In this document: positions 1 to 4,545 of the stretch, one piece after another
Layout: the number at the start of each line of letters is the position of its first letter
Numbering within the stretch: position 1 is the first letter of the stretch
NCBI GenBank assembly: GCA_029880625.1
Contig: JAOUOA010000157.1
Location: forward strand, 1-6,706
DNA from: Spirochaetia bacterium
GTDB lineage: Bacteria > Spirochaetota > Leptospiria > Leptospirales > Leptonemataceae
Reading direction: 5' to 3'
DNA length: 6,706 nucleotides
The notes under the pieces: model-generated
The model's database searches: none
What the model saw: the letters and a program-made list of their open reading frames with translations, nothing else
Told to the model about the DNA's origin: nothing
Made by a program: the position numbers and the translations under genes

Positions 1-389
1 TGAAAGAGTTTGAAATTTTCCCTATTGTAATTCTTGCCATGACCGTTCTTGGAGTTCTGGTCGGTTTTACAGGAAAGCACCGTCTTTTTCTGGCATGGTT
101 TATCCTCATGCTTCTCCTCAGCCTGGCTGGTCTTGTTGATTTTTATATCTGGGAATATGACTATGGGCACAATCTCAATCCCAATGCCATCTTAAAATTT
201 ACAAATGAGGACGGCACTCCCATGGGATTTCAGCCCCCTGTTTTCGGATCTAAACATATTTTAAATTTTGTCGCACACTCCTATCCCTCTTCAGGAGCTT
301 TTGCGCTATTTCTCAGCCTGGCTCTGGCTTTTATTTCCTACAAGCTGGGAGGGGCTGCAGTAAAAGAAGAAAAAGAATCGTCCCTTTGA
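1..389 (+). CDS. nos-cluster small membrane protein, C-terminal part (5' truncated)
   Basis: The frame is open to the left edge of the window (first full codon at base 3), so the ATG at 39 is probably internal. The visible 128 residues carry three likely membrane spans (about residues 5-22, 28-48 and 96-115, counted from base 3). A polar, probably periplasmic loop lies between the second and third, and a charged Lys/Glu tail ends the protein. The end of the second span runs into the motif DFYIWEYDYGHNLNP, followed by a GFQPP and GSK..LNF segment. From memory, this pattern matches an uncharacterised membrane protein of roughly 190 residues found beside nosZ, nosL and nosD in clade II clusters, so about 60 N-terminal residues would be missing. 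Its function is unknown; a role in NosZ maturation or copper handling is inferred from position only. If the unseen base before the window is A or G, base 0 could complete a start codon, making a short 129-residue form possible. Confidence 0.75.
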   Translation, partial: KEFEIFPIVILAMTVLGVLVGFTGKHRLFLAWFILMLLLSLAGLVDFYIWEYDYGHNLNPNAILKFTNEDGTPMGFQPPVFGSKHILNFVAHSYPSSGAFALFLSLALAFISYKLGGAAVKEEKESSL

Positions 390-431
390 AAATAAATTCT
401 TAATTGTTCAATAATTTATTTATTTTTACAT

Positions 432-463
432 GGCCATTGCAGGACTTTCCGTTTTCAATGGCC
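432..463 (+). repeat. inverted repeat / hairpin upstream of nosD
   Basis: GGCCATTG (432-439) is perfectly complementary to CAATGGCC (456-463) across a 16-base loop. A run of six G follows at 464-469. It lies in the 101-base gap between the membrane protein gene and nosD. No U-run follows directly (the next bases are AATTGTTTTTA), so it is not a classical terminator. It could be a weak attenuator, an mRNA processing or stability element, or a protein site. I see no convincing promoter in the rest of the gap, which is AT-rich at 390-429. Confidence 0.45.
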
Positions 464-490
464 GGGGGGAATTGTTTTTAACCATTACAA

Positions 491-1747
491 ATGCAGCAGA
501 ATCTTAATTTAAAAATACTTTTCATCACAGTAACCGTATTTTTTTCACTGCAGATCAATTTAATCTCAGCAGCAGAGATAAACGTATGCCCGGACTGCAA
601 AATCCAATCTATTCAGGAAGCTGTGAAAATTTCAAAAGCCGGGGACAGCATTGTACTCAAACCCGGGATTTACAGAGAACATAACATTCTCATTGACAAA
701 AGTATAACCCTGCACGGAAACCAGGGCGCAGTCATTGACGGCGACGGCAAAGGAACGATTCTTAAAATTCAGGCTGAAAATGTTACAATCAGCAGTCTTA
801 AAATCATTAATGCAGGGCACAGCTATACTCAGGATTTCAGCGGTATTTTAATCAGAGACAGCAGAAATTTCACAATTAGAGATAATATCCTTGAAAAAAT
901 GTATTTTGGAATTAAAATCGAAAATTCATCCGAAGGCGTTATCGAAAGTAACTCAGTAAGCGGCGAAAATAAAAATGAAGCGGGCGCAGGAAACGGAGTC
1001 CATATCTGGCACTCCAGCAAAATTCAGGTCATCGATAACCGTTTTTACAACATGCGCGATGGAATTTATTTTGAATTTGTCGAAAACAGCAGTATTACAG
1101 AAAATGTAAGCCGGGACAATATCCGCTACGGTCTTCATTTTATGTTTTCCAACAACAATTCCTATCAAAAAAACATATTTGAAAACAACGGGGCCGGCGT
1201 TGCCGTGATGTTTTCAAAATTTACGATCATGCGGGAAAATATTTTTAAAGACAACTGGGGCACTGCTTCATACGGACTTCTTTTAAAAGAAATTTACGAT
1301 GCAGAAATCATAAATAATCAGTTCATCAGAAATACGATAGCAGTCAGCGTAGAAGGATCGACTCGCATCAATTACAGAAAAAACAACTTTATCAGAAACG
1401 GATGGGGAATTAAAGTGATCGGCGCCTGCTATAAAAATATTTTTTCCGAAAATAATTTTATTGGAAATGCCCTGGATGTATCCTACAACAGCAAGGCAAA
1501 CGACAATCAGTTTTCAGGGAATTACTGGAGCAGCTATACCGGCTATGATCTGGATCGGAACGGAATCGGCGATGTTCCGCACCGCCCCGTTAAGCTTTTT
1601 TCATTTATTGTAAACAGAACGCCCGAGGCAATTATTCTTCTTCGCAGCATGTTTGTCGATCTGATCAATTTTTCTGAAAAAGTAACGCCAATTTTTACTC
1701 CCGACGATATTATCGACGAAATCCCTGCAATGAGAGCTTTTCAATGA
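491..1747 (+). CDS. nosD: NosD, periplasmic beta-helix copper-centre maturation protein
   Basis: NosD is the periplasmic partner of the NosFY ABC transporter and is required to assemble the copper sites of nitrous oxide reductase. The 418-residue product has a signal peptide (hydrophobic residues 9-25, likely cleavage near Ala28 at the SAA/E site), so it is exported. The mature N-terminus has a CPDC motif (Cys33, Cys36), then SIQEAV and a GDSI..KPGIY segment. Next come many short Asn/Ile-rich repeats (N.I..N.F, G...) typical of a right-handed parallel beta-helix (CASH domain). The C-terminal part has NYWSSYTGYDLDRNGIGD and then NRTPEAIILLRS and INFSEK, which are hallmark NosD sequences. Length is normal for the family. 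An in-frame stop at 479-481 rules out a start upstream of 491. No clear ribosome site lies close to this ATG; the only G-rich stretch (464-469) is 21 bases away. The stop codon overlaps the nosF start. Confidence 0.95.
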   Translation: MQQNLNLKILFITVTVFFSLQINLISAAEINVCPDCKIQSIQEAVKISKAGDSIVLKPGIYREHNILIDKSITLHGNQGAVIDGDGKGTILKIQAENVTISSLKIINAGHSYTQDFSGILIRDSRNFTIRDNILEKMYFGIKIENSSEGVIESNSVSGENKNEAGAGNGVHIWHSSKIQVIDNRFYNMRDGIYFEFVENSSITENVSRDNIRYGLHFMFSNNNSYQKNIFENNGAGVAVMFSKFTIMRENIFKDNWGTASYGLLLKEIYDAEIINNQFIRNTIAVSVEGSTRINYRKNNFIRNGWGIKVIGACYKNIFSENNFIGNALDVSYNSKANDNQFSGNYWSSYTGYDLDRNGIGDVPHRPVKLFSFIVNRTPEAIILLRSMFVDLINFSEKVTPIFTPDDIIDEIPAMRAFQ

Positions 1748-2451
1748 TTGAATTTCAAAACACTTTTAAAAAATTCGGAAAACTGTCCGTATTTGAAGAC
1801 CTAAATCTCAGCATTCCATCAAGCGGAGGAATTGTTGCAGTTCTCGGACCAAACGGTTCAGGGAAAACCACGCTGATTAAATCCATCCTGGGAATGGTCG
1901 TCCCCGATCAGGGCAGCATCTTTTTTGACGGAAAAAAAATCCAGAATGAATGGGAATACAGAAATGAAATCAACTACCTTCCTCAGATTGCAACCTTTCC
2001 AGGAAATCTGACCGTCCATGAGCTGATTGAAATGGTCAAAGATCTTCGCTTGAAAACAGCAAACGAAAAAGAACTTATCCATAAATTCAAACTTGCTCCT
2101 TTTCTGGACAAAAAACTGAGCATACTTTCCGGCGGCACAAAACAGAAAGTCAATATTGTGCTTACCTTTATGTTTGAAAGCCGGATGCTGATTCTCGATG
2201 AACCTTCAACGGGACTCGATCCCATTTCTCTGATCCAGCTGAAAAATTTAATTCTAGAAGAAAAGAAGAAGGGAAAAACCATCCTTTTTACAACGCACAT
2301 CATGAGTCTTGCAGAGGAAATTTCAGACGAAATTATTTTTCTTTTAGAAGGGAAAATTCACTTCAGAGGAACCATCGGACAAATTTTTGAAAAGACTTCT
2401 CAAAATAATCTGGAAAGCTCCATTGCTAAAATCCTGGAGGAAGAAGAATGA
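1744..2451 (+). CDS. nosF: NosF, ABC transporter ATPase for NosZ maturation
   Basis: This is the cytoplasmic ATPase of the NosDFY complex; it powers a maturation step of the NosZ copper centres. The 235-residue protein has every ABC ATPase motif in order: Walker A GPNGSGKTT (35-43), Q-loop Gln81 in YLPQ, signature LSGGTKQK (128-135), Walker B LILDEPSTGLD (149-159) and the switch His185 in TTHIMSLAEE. The signature reads LSGGT rather than LSGGQ, which is common in this subfamily. The segment after the switch histidine (DEIIFLLEGKIHFRGT) fits NosF specifically rather than a generic drug exporter. The start codon overlaps the nosD stop (ATGA at 1744-1747), and its own stop overlaps the nosY start in the same way. 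This implies translational coupling and matched amounts of the three proteins. Confidence 0.95.
   Translation: MIEFQNTFKKFGKLSVFEDLNLSIPSSGGIVAVLGPNGSGKTTLIKSILGMVVPDQGSIFFDGKKIQNEWEYRNEINYLPQIATFPGNLTVHELIEMVKDLRLKTANEKELIHKFKLAPFLDKKLSILSGGTKQKVNIVLTFMFESRMLILDEPSTGLDPISLIQLKNLILEEKKKGKTILFTTHIMSLAEEISDEIIFLLEGKIHFRGTIGQIFEKTSQNNLESSIAKILEEEE
2436..2440 (+). promoter_or_regulatory. ribosome binding site of nosY
   Basis: GGAGG lies seven bases before the nosY ATG, inside the 3' end of nosF. It supports the 2448 start and suggests nosY can initiate efficiently as well as by coupling to nosF. Confidence 0.75.
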
Positions 2452-3230
2452 TTAAAATTCTGCAGTACAGTTTTTCGGACCTTACGCGGAGCCGGTGGAA
2501 TTATTTTTACTTTGCCTTTTATTTTCTCACGGGCATTGTTTTGCTTTTTTTAAATGATGATCTCTCAAAGGCCGTTATTACTTTTATCAATATCATCATT
2601 GTCCTTACTCCGCTAATCGGAACTCTTTTTGGAATCATGTATTTTTATCATTCCAGAGAATTTACCGAACTCCTTCTTGCCCAGCCCATCCGGCGTTCAA
2701 CAATTTTTCTGGGACAGTTTTTCGGACTTTCGCTCTCTCTGTCCGCAAGCTTTGCTCTGGGTCTGGGGATACCGTTTATCCTTTACGGAATTTTATTTTC
2801 GACCGAAATTTTTAACTTTTTAATGCTTATCGTTACGGGAGTCTTCCTTACATTTATTTTTGTATCGCTTTCATTCAATATTGCTCTGGATAATGAAAAC
2901 CGGATCCGGGGATTTGCCTTTGCCGTTCTTCTCTGGCTCTTTCTTGCTGTCATTTATGACGGTTTGTTTCTTCTGTTTCTTGTCGCCTTCAATGAGTATC
3001 CCCTGGATAAATTTGCCCTTCTTGCAAGCACATTCAATCCAATTGACCTTTCCAGAATTCTAATTTTACTGAAGCTTGACATTTCGGCCCTGCTCGGGTA
3101 TACAGGAGCAGTTTTTCAAAACTTTTTTGGAACCGGACTGGGACTTTTTATATCGCTGATTGTTCTTTTACTGTGGAGCGTGCTGCCGGTTCTCCGCATG
3201 CTGCATAAACTTAAATCAAAAGATTTTTAA
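2448..3230 (+). CDS. nosY: NosY, ABC-2 type permease of the NosDFY complex
   Basis: This is the inner-membrane subunit that pairs with NosF and docks NosD on the periplasmic side. The 260-residue protein is strongly hydrophobic with about six membrane spans (roughly residues 18-36, 43-67, 88-116, 121-145, 155-181 and 229-249). A short basic cytoplasmic N-terminus (DLTRSRWNY) precedes the first. The loop REFTELLLAQPIRRS (70-84) is the conserved cytoplasmic coupling region of ABC-2 permeases of this type. The stretch NPIDLSRILILLKLDIS (197-213) followed by GYTGAVF and FFGT is characteristic of NosY. Length is normal for the family. The start is fixed by the ATGA overlap with nosF and a GGAGG site. 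Assignment to NosY rather than another ABC-2 permease rests on these motifs and on the nosDF neighbours. Confidence 0.95.
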   Translation: MIKILQYSFSDLTRSRWNYFYFAFYFLTGIVLLFLNDDLSKAVITFINIIIVLTPLIGTLFGIMYFYHSREFTELLLAQPIRRSTIFLGQFFGLSLSLSASFALGLGIPFILYGILFSTEIFNFLMLIVTGVFLTFIFVSLSFNIALDNENRIRGFAFAVLLWLFLAVIYDGLFLLFLVAFNEYPLDKFALLASTFNPIDLSRILILLKLDISALLGYTGAVFQNFFGTGLGLFISLIVLLLWSVLPVLRMLHKLKSKDF

Positions 3231-3269
3231 TTGTATGGAATTCATATTTTCAAGTTTTAAAAATAGTAA

Positions 3270-3288
3270 CGCTGCATAAGATGCAGTG
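3270..3288 (+). repeat. hairpin in the nosY-nosL gap
   Basis: CTGCAT (3272-3277) and ATGCAG (3281-3286) are perfectly complementary around the loop AAG. A G-T wobble (3271/3287) and a C-G pair (3270/3288) extend the stem to eight pairs. It is followed by A-rich sequence, not a U-run, so it is not a classical terminator. It sits about 30 bases before the nosL start. It may be an RNA processing or stability element or an operator. I found no convincing promoter in the 87-base gap, so nosL is probably co-transcribed with nosDFY. Confidence 0.45.
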
Positions 3289-3304
3289 AAATAAATCAAT
3301 AAAT

Positions 3305-3310
3305 GAGGGG
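3305..3310 (+). promoter_or_regulatory. ribosome binding site deciding the nosL start
   Basis: GAGGGG lies seven bases before the ATG at 3318. The earlier in-frame ATG at 3303 has only AAATAAATCAATAA before it and no ribosome site. The 3318 start is therefore preferred, which also gives a normal basic signal peptide N-terminus (MNLKRY). Confidence 0.65.
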
Positions 3311-3317
3311 CCCGATT

Positions 3318-3794
3318 ATGAATCTAAAACGATACGTTTCAAAAAAAATATTTTTTTTCATATTTTCTTTATCCATATTTTTTTATCTTACAGAAAACTG
3401 CGGAGCGCCGCAGGAACCTGTTGATTTTGCAGCCGGCGAACATCAATGCGACTATTGCAGAATGGGAATTGCAGATCTGCGCTTCAGGGGAGAGGCGATT
3501 ACAAAAAAAGGAAAAATTTACCGCTTTGACGCTATTGAATGCATGTCTTCCTGGTCTCATGAACATCATTCAGAGGTGGACTCTGTCTGGGTTGCAGATT
3601 TCATCAATCAAAATCAATGGCTCAGGGCAGAAGATGCGATTTACCTCCAGTCACAGAACCTGAAATCTCCCATGGGAGCGGGGCTGTCCGCCTATCCATC
3701 AGAAGAAGAACTTAAAAAAGCCGTTGAAATGTACGGAGGCATCCGGATGAACAAAATTGAGATGGATGCTTATGTACAAAAAAGAAAAGAGTGA
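3318..3794 (+). CDS. nosL: NosL, copper-binding lipoprotein
   Basis: NosL is a periplasm-facing lipoprotein that binds Cu(I) and delivers copper for NosZ assembly, working with NosDFY. The 158-residue product has a basic N-terminus and a hydrophobic stretch (about 11-24), then Cys28 as the likely lipidated residue in YLTENC. The mature part carries the NosL metal motif CDYCRM (Cys44, Cys47, Met49). It continues with the family pattern FDAIECMSSW (70-79), in which Cys75 and Met76 are further possible ligands. The C-terminal half has SPMGAGLSAYPS and ends in the usual MYGG region. The lipobox is unusual: Glu at -2 and Asn at -1 do not fit the E. coli consensus, although Asn at -1 occurs in spirochaete lipoproteins. 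Length is typical. A longer form starting at 3303 (five more residues) is possible but lacks a ribosome site. Confidence 0.93.
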   Translation: MNLKRYVSKKIFFFIFSLSIFFYLTENCGAPQEPVDFAAGEHQCDYCRMGIADLRFRGEAITKKGKIYRFDAIECMSSWSHEHHSEVDSVWVADFINQNQWLRAEDAIYLQSQNLKSPMGAGLSAYPSEEELKKAVEMYGGIRMNKIEMDAYVQKRKE

Positions 3795-3840
3795 ATTAAT
3801 ATCCCAATCCATAACGCAAATCATAACTCTGGGTATTGCA

Positions 3841-3862
3841 TTTCATGATTTTTTTCATGAAA
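3841..3862 (+). promoter_or_regulatory. AT-rich inverted repeat, possible operator
   Basis: TTTCATGA (3841-3848) and TCATGAAA (3855-3862) form a perfect inverted repeat around six T. It ends 19 bases upstream of the -35 box of the promoter at 3882-3910. The position suits an activator or repressor site. A terminator for nosL is less likely, because the right arm runs into A residues rather than T. The rest of the 121-base gap after nosL shows nothing else recognisable. Confidence 0.45.
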
Positions 3863-3881
3863 AAAATTCTTTATCTTAAGC

Positions 3882-3910
3882 TTGACTGATTTTACTGCAT
3901 GTTATAGAAT
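3882..3910 (+). promoter_or_regulatory. sigma70-like promoter giving a predicted leaderless mRNA
   Basis: TTGACT (3882-3887, one mismatch to TTGACA) and TAGAAT (3905-3910, one mismatch to TATAAT) are separated by exactly 17 bases. Transcription would be expected to start about seven bases after the -10 box, at or next to the A of the ATG at 3916. No Shine-Dalgarno sequence is present between the -10 box and the ATG, which agrees with leaderless translation. Confidence 0.6.
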
Positions 3911-3915
3911 CAGTT

Positions 3916-4359
3916 ATGGAAAAAACAATTGTTGTAGTCGCGAATAGAAGTAGCGCACGTTTTTTTAAATATGAAGGGCCGAACAAAAGTTTTCAGCTAC
4001 TGGAATCTGTGAATCATCCTGAAGGCAGGATGAAAAATCATGAATTTTTATCCGGAGAGCCGGGAGAAAGCTTTGACAGTCACGGTCACGGCAGGCACAA
4101 TCTGGCAAGAGAAGTGGAACCGAAAGAAGAAGAGGCAAAACGATTTGCCACTGAAATTGCTGAGAATCTTGATAAACGAAGACAAAAAGAAAATCTCAAC
4201 AGAATCATTCTTGCAGCAGAAGGCGGCTTTATGGGCATCTTAAAAGATTCAATTTCAAAAGAAACAGCAAAACTCATCAGTAATTATGTCTCGAAAGATC
4301 TTGCAAAAATTGAATCCAGAAATATCCATTCTCATTTTGAAAATGTCCTTTTGATTTAA
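3916..4359 (+). CDS. host attachment family protein (PF10116-like)
   Basis: The 147-residue, soluble and highly charged protein matches the pattern of the 'protein required for attachment to host cells' family. It has an N-terminal beta strand with VVVANRSSARFFKYEG (6-21), then NHPEGRMKNHEF, then GESFDSHGHGRH (52-63). A helix follows with EEEAKRFATEIAENLD (71-86), then a second strand NRIILAAEGGFMGIL and a C-terminal segment ISNYVSKDLAKI. There is no signal peptide or membrane span, so it should be cytosolic, and the family name rests on an indirect plant-bacterium phenotype. I recall the family being related to the release-factor/Pelota-like (baeRF) fold, but this cannot be checked here. The start is well supported because the family's conserved strand begins within a few residues of Met1. 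The gene has its own promoter and no overlap with its neighbours. No function should be taken as established. Confidence 0.8.
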   Translation: MEKTIVVVANRSSARFFKYEGPNKSFQLLESVNHPEGRMKNHEFLSGEPGESFDSHGHGRHNLAREVEPKEEEAKRFATEIAENLDKRRQKENLNRIILAAEGGFMGILKDSISKETAKLISNYVSKDLAKIESRNIHSHFENVLLI

Positions 4360-4388
4360 GAAGTAGCTTCAAAACCATTTCCGGCATT

Positions 4389-4415
4389 CAGTAAAAATAT
4401 AAAATTGATTTACTG
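4389..4415 (+). repeat. inverted repeat after the host attachment gene
   Basis: CAGTAAA (4389-4395) and TTTACTG (4409-4415) are perfectly complementary around a 13-base AT-rich loop. The repeat lies 30 bases after the stop codon and just before the candidate glgP promoter. No U-run follows, so it is at best a weak terminator; an operator for the downstream promoter is an alternative. Confidence 0.35.
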
Positions 4416-4419
4416 CTCA

Positions 4420-4447
4420 TTGAAAACCTTTAAAAAGAGCCTATAAA
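4420..4447 (+). promoter_or_regulatory. candidate promoter of glgP
   Basis: TTGAAA (4420-4425) and TATAAA (4442-4447) are spaced 16 bases apart, each close to the sigma70 consensus. Transcription from about 4454 would leave a leader of roughly 90 bases before glgP. The sequence is AT-rich, so chance matches are likely and this is tentative. Confidence 0.4.
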
Positions 4448-4531
4448 AGCAAACTGTAATTCAATGCGCATCTGAAACAAAACTGGAACAACCTTCTCCT
4501 GTTTGAATGATGGTTTCTGGAATTGCTTCTC

Positions 4532-4539
4532 AAAAGGAG
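4532..4539 (+). promoter_or_regulatory. ribosome binding site of glgP
   Basis: AAAAGGAG ends six bases before the ATG at 4546. This is a strong Shine-Dalgarno match that fixes the glgP start. Confidence 0.8.
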
Positions 4540-4545
4540 TAAAAG

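Noticed and set aside
39..389. Full-length membrane protein starting at ATG 39.
   Set aside because: The frame is open to base 1 and the residues before Met are hydrophobic, continuous with the first membrane span. There is no ribosome site before 39.
632..2303. Minus-strand reading frames opposite nosD and nosF.
   Set aside because: They lie opposite confidently identified genes, lack recognisable domains and have compositions expected of antisense shadows.
3213..3228. AAATC-AAAA-GATTT plus T-run at the end of nosY as a terminator.
   Set aside because: The stem is five pairs, nearly all A-T, and overlaps the stop codon. It is too weak, and nosL would be cut off from its functional partners.
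1..3794. FNR/DNR-type sites (TTGAT-N4-ATCAA) in the nos block.
   Set aside because: I looked in the gaps at 390-490 and 3231-3317 and found no match with both half-sites.
4454..4545. Possible riboswitch-like leader before glgP: CTCCT at 4496-4500 could pair with AGGAG at 4535-4539 and mask the ribosome site.
   Set aside because: Only five pairs with no extension on either side, and no recognisable aptamer. This is expected by chance.
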